From: an uncultured Geobacteraceae bacterium
GTDB lineage: Bacteria; Desulfobacterota; Desulfuromonadia; Geobacterales; Pseudopelobacteraceae
Length of the DNA stretch: 64,000 nt
Assembly: GCA_903875605.1 (NCBI GenBank)
Contig: CAIQWT010000008.1
Coordinates: 1 to 64,000 of the forward strand
Reading direction: 5' to 3'
Part shown: positions 16,790 through 26,113 of the stretch, one piece after another
Position numbering within the stretch: the first letter of the stretch is position 1
How the letters are laid out: each line of letters starts with the position of its first letter
The notes under the pieces: model-generated
Databases searched by the model: none
Seen by the model: the letters and a program-made list of their open reading frames with translations, nothing else
Told to the model about the DNA's origin: nothing
Made by a program: the position numbers and the translations under genes

Positions 16790-19291
16790 TTACTCCCCTA
16801 TAGGCATGGTCTGCAAGCGCCAGATGTCATCGTTATAATCTTTGATCGTCCGGTCGGTGGAAAATTTACCGCTGCAGGCGGTGTTCATTATGCTCATACG
16901 GGTCCATCGATCGCGATCCTGATAAGCGGCTGCTACCAGTTTCTGTGCATCGATAAAGCTGCGGAAATCCGCGGCAACCATCCATGGGTCATGGGGAGAG
17001 CAGATCGCGTTGATGATCGGGTCAAATAGCCCACCATCAAATAGATTAAAATGGCCGCAGCGGAGAAGGTTCATAACTCTTTGCAAGTCGTCGTCATGGC
17101 TGATAACGCCATGTGGATCATAATTCCAGCGGAGCTCATCAACCTCTTCACTCGTTAAGCCGAACATGAAGAAGTTCTCTTCGCCAACTTCTTCAAGAAT
17201 CTCGATGTTTGCACCATCCAGTGTGCCGATGGTTATGGCACCGTTCATCATAAACTTCATGTTGCCGGTTCCAGAAGCCTCCTTGCCGGCTGTAGACAGT
17301 TGCTCAGAGAGGTCTGTGCCGGGGCAGATAATCTCCATAGCCGTCACGCTGTAGTTTGGCAAAAATGCCACCTTGAGCTTGTCAGCAACGACCTGATCGG
17401 CATTGACTACCGCCGCCACGTTGTTAATCAGCTTGATTATCAGTTTTGCCATTGCGTAACCGGGCGCTGCTTTCCCGCCGATAAGAACACAACGATTGGT
17501 CCAATCTGCTGTGTCTCCGCGTTTGATTCGGTCATAGAGGTGAATGACATGCAGTATGTTGAGCAGCTGACGTTTATATTCATGAATGCGCTTGACCTGA
17601 ACATCGAACAAACCCTCAGGATTAAATGCGACGTTACATTTTGCCTGAACAAGGACAGAGAGGCGCTCTTTGTTTGCCTGCTTTACTTCGTGCCACTGAT
17701 GACGGAATTCAGGGTCATCTGCAAGATCGGCAATCCTGCTGATCTGTTGCAGGTCGGCGACCCAGCCGTCACCGATCTTTTCGGTTACTAATTGACTTAA
17801 GCCCGGGTTACAGTGCGCGATCCAACGCCTTGGAGTTACTCCGTTGGTTTTGTTGTTAAATTTGAGAGGCCAGAGTTCGTGAAAATCACGGAACAAACCC
17901 TGTACCAGAAGCTGAGAATGCAGGGCAGCAACTCCATTAACGGAAAAGCTTCCAACTATCGCCAGATATGCCATCCGCACCTGCGGGACATTCCCCTCTT
18001 CGATAATGGACATGCGCCTCATCCGGTCATTATCGCCGGGCCAGCGACTTGAAACTTCTGCCATAAAACGGGCGTTAATCTCCAGTATAATTTCCAGTAT
18101 TCGTGGCAGAAGATGACCGAATAACGGTAATGGCCATTTTTCCAGCGCTTCGGGTAGCAGGGTGTGATTGGTGTACGCCATCGTCTGGCGGGTGATCCCC
18201 CAGGCGCGATCCCAGTCCATGCCCTGATCATCCATCAAAATACGCATCAGTTCCGGGACAGCGCAACTTGGATGGGTATCGTTCAGCTGGAAACAGTTGT
18301 TGGCGGCGAACTCACTGAAGTCTCCTTTGCGCACCATTACCCAGCGGTCTATGACATCCTGAAGACTGGCAGACGCGAGGAAGTACTGTTGGCGCAAACG
18401 TAGCACTTTGCCGTTCTCGCTGGCATCGTTTGGATACAGCACCATTGTTATATTTTCGGCTTCATTCTTTGTGGCAACTGATTCTGCGTAGCCCCCTGCA
18501 TTAAATTCGCCAAGGTCAAAAGCATCTGTAGCGGCGGCTTTCCAGAGTCGCAGTGTGTTGACCGTGCCATTTCTGTAGCCTGGGATCGGAATATCGTACG
18601 GGACCGCCAGCACGTCGTGGCTATCGATCCAGCGAACGCGCAGTTCTCCGTTCTCCGTTCTGTAGCGTTCACAGCGTCCTCCGAAGCGGATATGCTGAGT
18701 GAATTCAGGCCGCTCCTGCTCCCATGGGTTGCCATCTCGCAGCCAGTGATCCGGCTCTTCAATCTGGCAGCCATTCACGATACGCTGACGGAACATACCG
18801 TATTCATAACGGATACCATAACCCATTACCGGCAGTTGTAGAGTGGCGCAGCTGTCCAGAAAACAGGCCGCCAGTCGTCCAAGACCGCCGTTGCCCAGTC
18901 CGGCATCTATTTCTGATTCGGACAGATCTTCCAGTTTAATGCCTAACTGCTGCATTGCCTGTGCTGCGGTATCAGTGATGCCAAGATTCAGCATTGCATT
19001 GCCTAGTGCCCTCCCCATCAGAAACTCCAGCGAAAGGTAGTAACCCCGCTTACATTGAGACTCAATATAGGAGTAACGGGTTTTTTTCCAGCGTTCCATC
19101 AAGCGGTCACGGACTGTCAATGCCAGTGCTTTGTAAAAATAATTGACGGAATGGCAGTATTTATTCTGTCCAAGGCTGTAGGTGAAATAGCGTCGGTAAT
19201 CGTGGACCAGGGCGTCAGCGTCGAGAGGGAGCGGGGGGAGTTCCGTCAGGCCCGGCGAATTGATTTTTACTCGTTTTCTTGTATGAACCAT
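16790..19291 (-). CDS. glgP: Glycogen/alpha-glucan phosphorylase
   Basis: The 833-residue protein has the usual length of glycogen phosphorylase, which releases glucose-1-phosphate from stored glucan. The PLP-lysine motif EASGTGNMKFMMNGAITIG lies near residue 670, and the nucleotide/glucan-binding GLGNGGLGRLAACFLDS motif near 109. It lies downstream of the aminotransferase gene on the same strand, 153 bp apart. Upstream (19403-19429) is a direct repeat AATGAACTC, which might be regulatory. Confidence 0.95.
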   Translation of the reverse strand: MVHTRKRVKINSPGLTELPPLPLDADALVHDYRRYFTYSLGQNKYCHSVNYFYKALALTVRDRLMERWKKTRYSYIESQCKRGYYLSLEFLMGRALGNAMLNLGITDTAAQAMQQLGIKLEDLSESEIDAGLGNGGLGRLAACFLDSCATLQLPVMGYGIRYEYGMFRQRIVNGCQIEEPDHWLRDGNPWEQERPEFTQHIRFGGRCERYRTENGELRVRWIDSHDVLAVPYDIPIPGYRNGTVNTLRLWKAAATDAFDLGEFNAGGYAESVATKNEAENITMVLYPNDASENGKVLRLRQQYFLASASLQDVIDRWVMVRKGDFSEFAANNCFQLNDTHPSCAVPELMRILMDDQGMDWDRAWGITRQTMAYTNHTLLPEALEKWPLPLFGHLLPRILEIILEINARFMAEVSSRWPGDNDRMRRMSIIEEGNVPQVRMAYLAIVGSFSVNGVAALHSQLLVQGLFRDFHELWPLKFNNKTNGVTPRRWIAHCNPGLSQLVTEKIGDGWVADLQQISRIADLADDPEFRHQWHEVKQANKERLSVLVQAKCNVAFNPEGLFDVQVKRIHEYKRQLLNILHVIHLYDRIKRGDTADWTNRCVLIGGKAAPGYAMAKLIIKLINNVAAVVNADQVVADKLKVAFLPNYSVTAMEIICPGTDLSEQLSTAGKEASGTGNMKFMMNGAITIGTLDGANIEILEEVGEENFFMFGLTSEEVDELRWNYDPHGVISHDDDLQRVMNLLRCGHFNLFDGGLFDPIINAICSPHDPWMVAADFRSFIDAQKLVAAAYQDRDRWTRMSIMNTACSGKFSTDRTIKDYNDDIWRLQTMPIGE

Positions 19292-19444
19292 TTACTGTTC
19301 CTTTTCTGGCGCACCGCTTGATGAGGCACGGTTGTTGTGATGGGCTTAAAAGCTTTATTTTAGTTTATAAATGTACACTATTTTACTTTGGAAGGCAATT
19401 TCAATGAACTCCATGTCTTAAATGAACTCACCTCCTATATGCCG

Positions 19445-20611
19445 TCAGGCTTTCAGTTCACGAAACCGCCGCACAGCCTCAGGGATCGATTCTTCGCGGA
19501 TATTCCCGAACGCCAGTCGTAGATACCCTTCGAGGCCGGGGCCGAATACCTCCCCAGGCAGGCAGATAACTGCGACTTCGTCCAGCAAACGTTTAGCCAC
19601 ATAACGACCGCTGCAATTGCTGAATGGATGGCGCACCCAGGCGAAGAACGCGCCACTGGCAACCAGCCGGAATTGATTGCCAGGCTTCGTGAATTCAGAA
19701 CGGAACAGATCGTGACGACGGCACATCATAGTACGGTTGTCAGCCACCCATTCATCGAGATGGTCGACGCCGAACTTAACAGCATGCTGGGTAATAAGAG
19801 GCTGGCAGACCGCCATGGTGTCCTGCGCCTTGAGAGCGTGATGAATGAACTCTCCGGAAGCGGTCAGCATTCCGGCCCGGTATCCGGTCAGGGCATATGT
19901 TTTGCCGAAAGAAGCGATCTGTACAAAATGAGCACCCCACTCCGGGTTGTTGAACAACTCATGCGGACGGGTACCGCCCGGGATAAACTCATTGTAGGTT
20001 TCGTCGAGAATCAGTGCTATATCATGTCGTTTGGCGACTTCGAATAAGGCCTGAATCGTTTCCGGTGGAGTGATGGCTCCTGTCGGATTACTTGGGGAAA
20101 CAACCAAAATAGCTTTAGTTTTTTCAGAAATGAGGCTTTCGATGGTTTCCGGGTTTGGAAGCCCAAGCCCTGACTCTATAAAAGGCGCATAAACTCCTTT
20201 AATTCCGAGGATATCAAGAGCCATCGGATGGTCAAAATAATAGGGAGCCTGCACTACAATCTCGTCACCGGCAGAGCAGATCGTCACAATTGCCAACCAA
20301 AATGCCTGGCTGGCGCCAATCGTCATACAAAAATTATCCGGCGACAGTGGCGCGCCGTATTTCCTCCCGTAATAGCTGCAGACGGCCTCGCGTACTTCAG
20401 GCAATCCTTCATCAAGTGAATACCGCGACATTTGCGGGTTACTCAACAGTTGTCCGAGATGCGCCGTCAATTCCGGCGCGGGGGCATAATCCGGCACCGC
20501 CTGACACAAATCAATCAGCTCTTGGCCATCATTTTGTCGCTCGACCAACCAGCGCTTAACTTCGGAAATGGGGGGGAAGTGGACGTCGGTAATGTTGGGT
20601 GACATCTGCAT
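19445..20611 (-). CDS. Class I/II PLP aminotransferase
   Basis: The 388-residue protein is a fold-type I PLP aminotransferase of the aspartate/aromatic group. SPSNPTGAIT lies near 182, ILDETYNEF near 208 and the PLP lysine in SFGKTYALTGYRAGM near 245. The donor and acceptor cannot be told from sequence; AspC- or PatA-like activity is the best guess. AAGGGGG precedes two possible starts, ATG 20611 and ATG 20605, the second with better spacing. It is divergent from mraZ, sharing a 185-bp promoter region. Confidence 0.85.
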   Translation of the reverse strand: MQMSPNITDVHFPPISEVKRWLVERQNDGQELIDLCQAVPDYAPAPELTAHLGQLLSNPQMSRYSLDEGLPEVREAVCSYYGRKYGAPLSPDNFCMTIGASQAFWLAIVTICSAGDEIVVQAPYYFDHPMALDILGIKGVYAPFIESGLGLPNPETIESLISEKTKAILVVSPSNPTGAITPPETIQALFEVAKRHDIALILDETYNEFIPGGTRPHELFNNPEWGAHFVQIASFGKTYALTGYRAGMLTASGEFIHHALKAQDTMAVCQPLITQHAVKFGVDHLDEWVADNRTMMCRRHDLFRSEFTKPGNQFRLVASGAFFAWVRHPFSNCSGRYVAKRLLDEVAVICLPGEVFGPGLEGYLRLAFGNIREESIPEAVRRFRELKA

Positions 20612-20710
20612 GCGGCCCCCTTTTGCCTGAAACGGAATTTTACGCAGTTAATATACCAGAAATCATACCCCCGCATGCACAATTTCCCCTTATAAAATTG
20701 ATATTTTATG

Positions 20711-20739
20711 TTGACACAGCCATTGACCATCGGTATAAG
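20711..20739 (+). promoter_or_regulatory. Sigma70 promoter of the dcw operon
   Basis: TTGACA (20711-20716) and TATAAG (20734-20739) are separated by 17 bp, close to consensus. It reads toward mraZ, whose start lies 58 bp downstream of the -10 box. MraZ boxes begin directly after it. Confidence 0.75.
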
Positions 20740-20749
20740 TTGCCATACC

Positions 20750-20776
20750 GTGGAAAAAAGTGGAATAAAGTGGGAA
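20750..20776 (+). promoter_or_regulatory. MraZ-binding direct repeats
   Basis: Three direct repeats GTGGAAAAAA, GTGGAATAAA and GTGGGAAATA, each 10 bp apart, lie just downstream of the -10 box. This is the form of the TGGG-type boxes that MraZ binds to repress its own operon, with one box per helical turn. Confidence 0.75.
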
Positions 20777-20796
20777 ATAATACCAACGAGATAATT

Positions 20797-21273
20797 ATGT
20801 TCAGGGGAATTTTCGAGACAACCATAGACGCCAAAGGGCGCACCAGCCTCCCCGCCAGGTTCCGCGAAATCCTCGTCGGCACGCATGGTGACGAGCGTTT
20901 TTTTCTGACCAATTCGGCTCCGGTTGCCCTGGGGAATAACCTCTTCAGTTCCGGTCTGCTTATTTTCCCCTACAAAGAATGGTTTGTTTTCGAAGAAAAT
21001 TTTCGGACCATCAAGGGTTTTACCTCCGAACAGCGGAAAAATATTATGCATACCATTATTGCACCGGCTCAGGAGTGCTGCGCCGACAAGTTAGGGCGCT
21101 TTCTGATCCCGCCGACTTTTCGCAGGGACGCAGCTCTGGATCGAGAGATTCAGTTTGTCGGCACGATGGATAAGATAGAGATCTGGAGTATGAGTGAGTG
21201 GGACAAGGTCCGGGCTCAGAATATGAAAAACTTTCCGAGCGGCACTGAAGCGGCCGCAGAGCTTGGGCTGTAG
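20797..21273 (+). CDS. mraZ: Transcriptional regulator MraZ
   Basis: The 158-residue AbrB-fold DNA-binding protein has its two MraZ halves ([19 protein letters not shown] near 5-23 and [14 protein letters not shown] near 88-101). MraZ forms a ring that binds repeated boxes and represses the dcw operon. The start at ATG 20797 gives the family N-terminus (MFRGIFE); the longer frame from 20599 has no homology and crosses the promoter. The stop overlaps the GTG of rsmH by one base. Confidence 0.95.
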   Translation: MFRGIFETTIDAKGRTSLPARFREILVGTHGDERFFLTNSAPVALGNNLFSSGLLIFPYKEWFVFEENFRTIKGFTSEQRKNIMHTIIAPAQECCADKLGRFLIPPTFRRDAALDREIQFVGTMDKIEIWSMSEWDKVRAQNMKNFPSGTEAAAELGL

Positions 21274-22208
21274 TGGAAAAATTCCATCATCTTTCTGTTC
21301 TGCCCGATGAGGTTATCCGCTTTCTGGAGCCGGCAGACGGAAAAACATATCTGGATGGAACCCTGGGTGGTGGTGGCCATGCCTCATTGATTTTTGAAAA
21401 GGCCCCCGGTGCCATCCTGATAGGCATCGACCGGGATCAATCTGCGCTGGCAGCAGCAGGAACAAGGCTGGCAGCATACGGTGAGAGTATAAAACTGGTA
21501 CACGGTGATTTTGCCGGTGTTGCCAGACATTTGAACACGCTTGGAATAGCCGCACTTGATGGCTTTATCCTCGATCTGGGGGTTTCGTCACATCAGCTTG
21601 ATACTAGGGAGCGCGGTTTCAGCTTTCAGCAGGATGCCCCGCTTGATATGCGTATGGACATCAGCAGTGGCGAAACGGCTGCTGATCTGGTCAACGAACT
21701 GTCGGAACAGGAGCTGGAGCGAATTTTACTTGAGTATGGTGAAGAACGCTGGGCAAAAAGAATTGCCGCTTTCATCGTTAAAGAACGGTCGGAGTCACTG
21801 ATTACGACAACTTTTCGGTTAGTCGATATCGTTAAAGGGGCTGTGCCAAAAGCCAAGTGGGACGAACGGATTCATCCCGCAACTCGAACATTTCAGGCTC
21901 TTCGCATTGCTGTCAACACTGAACTGGATAGCCTTACGGTCGGGATGCGGGCAGCTCTTGATCTGTTGAAACCTGGTGGGCGCGGTGTGATTATTTCATT
22001 CCATTCGCTGGAAGACAGAATTGTAAAGCACATTTTTCGGGAGTACGCCGAAGGGTGTACCTGCCCACGGCAGATGCCGGTCTGTGTATGCGGCAAGCAG
22101 CCGCGAGTAAAAGTCCTCACCAGTCGGCCGGTAACGGCAACAAAAACAGAAACAGAGAATAATCCACGGTCACGCAGCGCCAAGCTGCGGGCAGTAGTAA
22201 AGCTGTAG
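21273..22208 (+). CDS. rsmH: 16S rRNA m4C1402 methyltransferase RsmH
   Basis: The 311-residue SAM-dependent methyltransferase (MraW) modifies C1402 of 16S rRNA. Its motifs are HLSVLPDEV at the start, [11 protein letters not shown] (SAM loop), [13 protein letters not shown] and the C-terminal [12 protein letters not shown]. The GTG start overlaps the mraZ stop (TAGTG). Position second in dcw matches most bacteria. Confidence 0.95.
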   Translation: MEKFHHLSVLPDEVIRFLEPADGKTYLDGTLGGGGHASLIFEKAPGAILIGIDRDQSALAAAGTRLAAYGESIKLVHGDFAGVARHLNTLGIAALDGFILDLGVSSHQLDTRERGFSFQQDAPLDMRMDISSGETAADLVNELSEQELERILLEYGEERWAKRIAAFIVKERSESLITTTFRLVDIVKGAVPKAKWDERIHPATRTFQALRIAVNTELDSLTVGMRAALDLLKPGGRGVIISFHSLEDRIVKHIFREYAEGCTCPRQMPVCVCGKQPRVKVLTSRPVTATKTETENNPRSRSAKLRAVVKL

Positions 22209-22227
22209 CCCCAACGAGGTAATTATC

Positions 22228-22569
22228 ATGGCACACGCAAGAACCGAATACACCAAAGTCGCTGCACCACGGGCACTTGGCGGCATAGAGATAACGCCGC
22301 ACCGGATTGACATATTTAAATACCTGATGGTCTGCATGATTGTTTTTACAATTGTCTCTGTTTTTCATGTCTGGTCGCGCTTCAAGCTCGTTGATCTTAA
22401 TCTGGAAATTTCTGAAATCAGCCGTCAGTTGAGTGAGGCCGGCCAGGAACAGAAGCGGCTGAAGCTTGAATCAGCGTCGCTGAAAGCACCGGCCCGCATT
22501 GAGTCCATAGCTAAAAATGAGTTGGGAATGGCGCTGCCGACCGAACAGCAGGTAATTCACGTAAAATGA
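22228..22569 (+). CDS. ftsL: Cell division protein FtsL
   Basis: The 113-residue protein has one membrane segment (about 28-48, YLMVCMIVFTIVSVFHVW) and a following coiled-coil (about 53-80), then the FtsL-type C-terminus (RIESIAKNELGMALP). It is part of the FtsQBL complex that activates FtsWI. Its sequence is poorly conserved; the call rests on topology and place between rsmH and ftsI. Its stop overlaps the ftsI start (ATGA). Confidence 0.85.
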   Translation: MAHARTEYTKVAAPRALGGIEITPHRIDIFKYLMVCMIVFTIVSVFHVWSRFKLVDLNLEISEISRQLSEAGQEQKRLKLESASLKAPARIESIAKNELGMALPTEQQVIHVK

Positions 22570-24533
22570 AAGACGAACGGGAAAAATGGGCGCGCGTACG
22601 GATCATCATGATCGGGACGGTATTTGGCCTTCTGTTCCTGAATGTGGTTGGAAGGGCGTTCTATCTTCAAATTCTCCAGCATGAATACCTCGTAAAAAAA
22701 GCAGACAAACAGCATCAGCATAAAGTCGATCTCACTCCTGCTCGCGGCAGCATCCTTGATTGCAACGGCACAACACTAGCCGAATCCATTCACATGGATT
22801 CCTGCTATGCCGAACCTAGACGCATCAAGGATGTTGATGGAACTGCCGGGGTCCTTGCTCCGATCCTGGGTATTCCAAAGGGGGAGTTGATTGACCGGCT
22901 TTCGGTTAACAAGTCTTTTACCTGGATTGAACGCTGGCTGGCACCTGAAGTTGCGCTCCGCGTCAAGAACATGAAGCTTCCAGGAATCGGATTTGCGCCG
23001 GAGTCCAAACGTTTTTACCCCAACATGGAGATTGCTGCTCACGTTGTTGGTTTCACAGGGCGCGACCCCAACGGCCTTGAAGGGATCGAACTCAAATACG
23101 ACAGCACGATTCTTGGTAATACCGGCTACATGATAACGGAGCGTGATGCTCTCGGCAGAAATATTGCCATAAAAGCAACCGTCATTAAAGATTCCTCTCC
23201 GGGCAAAATCGTTATTTTGACTCTTGATAAAACTATTCAGTTTATTGCCGAAAAAGAGCTGGCCAAAGCCGTAGCGGAAAGCAACGCCAAGGGCGGGATG
23301 GCGCTGGTAATGGAATCAGAAACCGGTAAAGTTCTGGCTATGGCAAACTATCCTACGTTCAATCCGAACGCTTATTCGCGTTACTCACTGGCGCAATTAC
23401 GCAATCATGTGGTTACAGACAGCTTTGAACCAGGGTCCACCTTCAAGGTGTTTACAATTGCTGCGGCTCTTGACTCGGGCATAATCAAACCGGCTGATGT
23501 GTATAACTGTGAAAATGGAGTTTATCGGGTCGCTGGTCGGACCATCCATGACGATCATCCACATTCGCGCTTGACCATCTCGGAGATCATTAAATACTCT
23601 AGTAATATCGGTGCAGCAAAGATAGGCTTTAAGATGGGGGAGGAACGCTTATCATCCTATCTGCGTAACTTCGGTTTTGGCGGACGCACCGGTATTGACT
23701 TGCCTGGTGAATCTCCCGGAAATCTGAAAAAGCACATGTACGGGATCGACCTTGCAACGACCTCTTTTGGGCAGGGGGTTTCACTTTCAACGATACAGCT
23801 TGTTTCAGCTCTTTCGGCGGTCGCTAACGGTGGTAATCTGATGAGGCCTTACCTGGTGGAGCAGATTCTTGATGATAATGGAAAGGTTGTACAAAAATTC
23901 GAGCCGCAACTCGTGCGGCGGGTTATTTCGCAAGACACCGCTCAGAAAGTTACAAAAATGATGGAAACGGTTACGGGCGACGGCGGCACCGGTACAAAAG
24001 CAGCGCTTGATGGATTCCGAGTTGCCGGAAAAACCGGGACGGCACAAAAGGTTGATCCGGTTACTCGTGCCTACTCGCCATCCAAACGCATCGGCTCCTT
24101 TGTCGGCTTTGTCCCTTCCGACAAGCCAAAATTGACAATCGCTGTTATCATTGATGAACCTCAAGGGGTAAAATACGGAGGGGTTGTCGCTGCTCCCGCA
24201 TTCCGTGGGATTGCACAGAATGCACTGGCATATCTTAAAATACTGCCGAATGTGCCGACAACAGCAGCTGCCAAGCCGGTCGAGGCAAAAGCGGTGCCCG
24301 CTTCTAACGATGAATCATTGTCAGATGGAGACAGTGAGGACATACCGGTAGGGAGTGAGGTCATGCCAAATTTCCGCGGGATGAGTATGCGACGGGTTCT
24401 GCAGGTGATGGAAAAGCGTGGCATCAATATAAGATTGCTTGGAAGCGGGCGGGCGGCCGAGCAAAGCCCCCCGCCTGGCCACAAAATACGCGGTGTCGGC
24501 GAAGTCTGGATAAAATTTGCCCCTTCTGCATGA
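22566..24533 (+). CDS. ftsI: Peptidoglycan transpeptidase FtsI (PBP3) with PASTA domain
   Basis: The 655-residue protein crosslinks septal peptidoglycan. It has one N-terminal membrane anchor (about 12-32), a pedestal domain (about 50-215) and a transpeptidase domain with STFK (SxxK), SSN and KTGT motifs. A single PASTA domain follows near 595-655 (MPNFRGMSMRRVLQVMEKRG), which is usual in Geobacter-like bacteria and absent in E. coli FtsI. It overlaps ftsL by 4 bp. A palindromic hairpin with T-tract follows before murE. Confidence 0.95.
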   Translation: MKDEREKWARVRIIMIGTVFGLLFLNVVGRAFYLQILQHEYLVKKADKQHQHKVDLTPARGSILDCNGTTLAESIHMDSCYAEPRRIKDVDGTAGVLAPILGIPKGELIDRLSVNKSFTWIERWLAPEVALRVKNMKLPGIGFAPESKRFYPNMEIAAHVVGFTGRDPNGLEGIELKYDSTILGNTGYMITERDALGRNIAIKATVIKDSSPGKIVILTLDKTIQFIAEKELAKAVAESNAKGGMALVMESETGKVLAMANYPTFNPNAYSRYSLAQLRNHVVTDSFEPGSTFKVFTIAAALDSGIIKPADVYNCENGVYRVAGRTIHDDHPHSRLTISEIIKYSSNIGAAKIGFKMGEERLSSYLRNFGFGGRTGIDLPGESPGNLKKHMYGIDLATTSFGQGVSLSTIQLVSALSAVANGGNLMRPYLVEQILDDNGKVVQKFEPQLVRRVISQDTAQKVTKMMETVTGDGGTGTKAALDGFRVAGKTGTAQKVDPVTRAYSPSKRIGSFVGFVPSDKPKLTIAVIIDEPQGVKYGGVVAAPAFRGIAQNALAYLKILPNVPTTAAAKPVEAKAVPASNDESLSDGDSEDIPVGSEVMPNFRGMSMRRVLQVMEKRGINIRLLGSGRAAEQSPPPGHKIRGVGEVWIKFAPSA

Positions 24534-24543
24534 TGCTGAAATC

Positions 24544-24569
24544 ACCTGCCGGTTAACCGGCAGGTTTTA
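24544..24569 (+). terminator. Palindromic terminator-like hairpin inside dcw
   Basis: ACCTGCCGGTT/AACCGGCAGGT is a perfect 22-bp palindrome at 24544-24565 followed by TTTT, 10 bp after the ftsI stop. With no spacer the loop must open the central bases. It could be an intrinsic terminator that tunes expression of murE and later genes, or an RNA processing site. Confidence 0.6.
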
Positions 24570-24589
24570 CCGTTTTCAGAGGAGAACGC

Positions 24590-26113
24590 ATGACGCTCGG
24601 TGAACTGCTCGAAAAACTGCCAGATATAGAGATTCACGGCGACTCGACTGTCTCTATCAGCGCCTTAACATGTGATTCTCGTTCAGTACTGCCGGGTACT
24701 CTGTTTTTCGCGCTGCGAGGCTTACAGAATGATGGGCATCTCTACATAGCAAATGCCGTGTCAGCAGGTGCAGCTGCAATTATTCTTGAAGACGCAGCAT
24801 CTGCACCGGTCGGAATACCATGGGTCAAGGTGGGCGACGGGCGCGCTGCCATGGGTAGTATCTCTGCACTCTTCAATGGCGACCCGACCTCTACAAAAAT
24901 ACTTGTCGGAATTACCGGCACCAACGGCAAAACCACAACTACTTTTCTGCTTGAGGCCATTTTGGCTGCTGCTGGCCAAACCGCAGCAGTGCTTGGTACA
25001 ATCAGTTACCGTTTTGGAACAAAGACAATACAGGCATCCCATACTACGCCCGAATCTACCGAACTTCAAAGTGTCTTTCGACAATTGTCAGAAGCCGGAG
25101 CTGAAGCTTTTGTTATGGAAGTATCCTCACACGCTCTTGAGCAAAAACGTGTAGATGGCTGTCACTTTGATGTCGGTATTTTTAGCAATCTGACTCGTGA
25201 CCACCTTGATTATCACATCACAATGGAACGCTATCTTGAAGCAAAGGGCCGGTTTTTTACCGATCTGCTTCGGCCGTCAGAAGAAAAGCCCAGACGCCGG
25301 GCGGTTGTAAATATGGATGATCTCTATGGGGAGCAAATCGCCATGCGCTGTGCCTGTCCGGTGGTTACCTTCGGCATCCGGGGACAGTGCCAAGTACGCC
25401 CTGCAGACGTGACACTGTCTGTCAAAGGCATCCGGGCAACCCTTATCACACCGGTCGGAGAGCTTGAGTTTAACTCGCGACTACTCGGGCGTTTCAATCT
25501 TTCCAATATCCTAGCTGCTGCTGCAGCCGGAGTAGCTCTTAATCTACCACTTCAGGCAATCAAGCATGGCATCGAAAACCACACGACTGTTCCGGGCCGA
25601 ATGGAGCGGGTGGAAAATCACCATGGGATTACCTGTCTGGTTGATTATGCCCACACGGGTGATGCGTTGGAGAATGTTCTTGCAACGCTCAGGGAGATTG
25701 CCGGCGGAAGGATCATTACCGTCTTTGGTTGCGGTGGAGACAGGGACAATGGAAAGCGTCCCATTATGGGTGGAATCGCCGCCTCCATGAGCGACCTGGC
25801 TATTGTTACTTCAGACAATCCCCGTACAGAAGAGCCTTCGGATATTATGTTTCAGGTCAAAGCCGGCATCTCTCCGCTGCGCCTCCGCGAATACCGACCT
25901 GATCAACTGGTTGATAATTTTGTGGAAAAAGGTTTTACGCTACTAGAAAACCGCCATGATGCTATTCGACTGGCGATTCATCTTGCCCGACCCGACGACA
26001 TTGTACTCCTTGCCGGTAAGGGACATGAGGATTATCAGATTATCGGCACAATCAAGCATCATTTTGACGACAGGGAAGAGGCTGCAAGTGCTTTTGCGGA
26101 GAAAATCACCTAA
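24590..26113 (+). CDS. murE: UDP-MurNAc-tripeptide synthetase MurE (meso-DAP adding)
   Basis: The 507-residue Mur ligase adds the third amino acid of the stem peptide. The ATP loop is [12 protein letters not shown] (near 104-115); substrate motifs are in the middle and C-terminal domains. The motif SDNPRTEEP marks meso-diaminopimelate specificity, so the peptidoglycan is of Gram-negative A1gamma type. GAGGAGA precedes the ATG. The stop overlaps murF (TAATG). Confidence 0.95.
   Translation: MTLGELLEKLPDIEIHGDSTVSISALTCDSRSVLPGTLFFALRGLQNDGHLYIANAVSAGAAAIILEDAASAPVGIPWVKVGDGRAAMGSISALFNGDPTSTKILVGITGTNGKTTTTFLLEAILAAAGQTAAVLGTISYRFGTKTIQASHTTPESTELQSVFRQLSEAGAEAFVMEVSSHALEQKRVDGCHFDVGIFSNLTRDHLDYHITMERYLEAKGRFFTDLLRPSEEKPRRRAVVNMDDLYGEQIAMRCACPVVTFGIRGQCQVRPADVTLSVKGIRATLITPVGELEFNSRLLGRFNLSNILAAAAAGVALNLPLQAIKHGIENHTTVPGRMERVENHHGITCLVDYAHTGDALENVLATLREIAGGRIITVFGCGGDRDNGKRPIMGGIAASMSDLAIVTSDNPRTEEPSDIMFQVKAGISPLRLREYRPDQLVDNFVEKGFTLLENRHDAIRLAIHLARPDDIVLLAGKGHEDYQIIGTIKHHFDDREEAASAFAEKIT

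Noticed and set aside
19403-19429. Direct repeat AATGAACTC upstream of glgP
   Set aside because: Two 9-bp copies are too little evidence for an operator.
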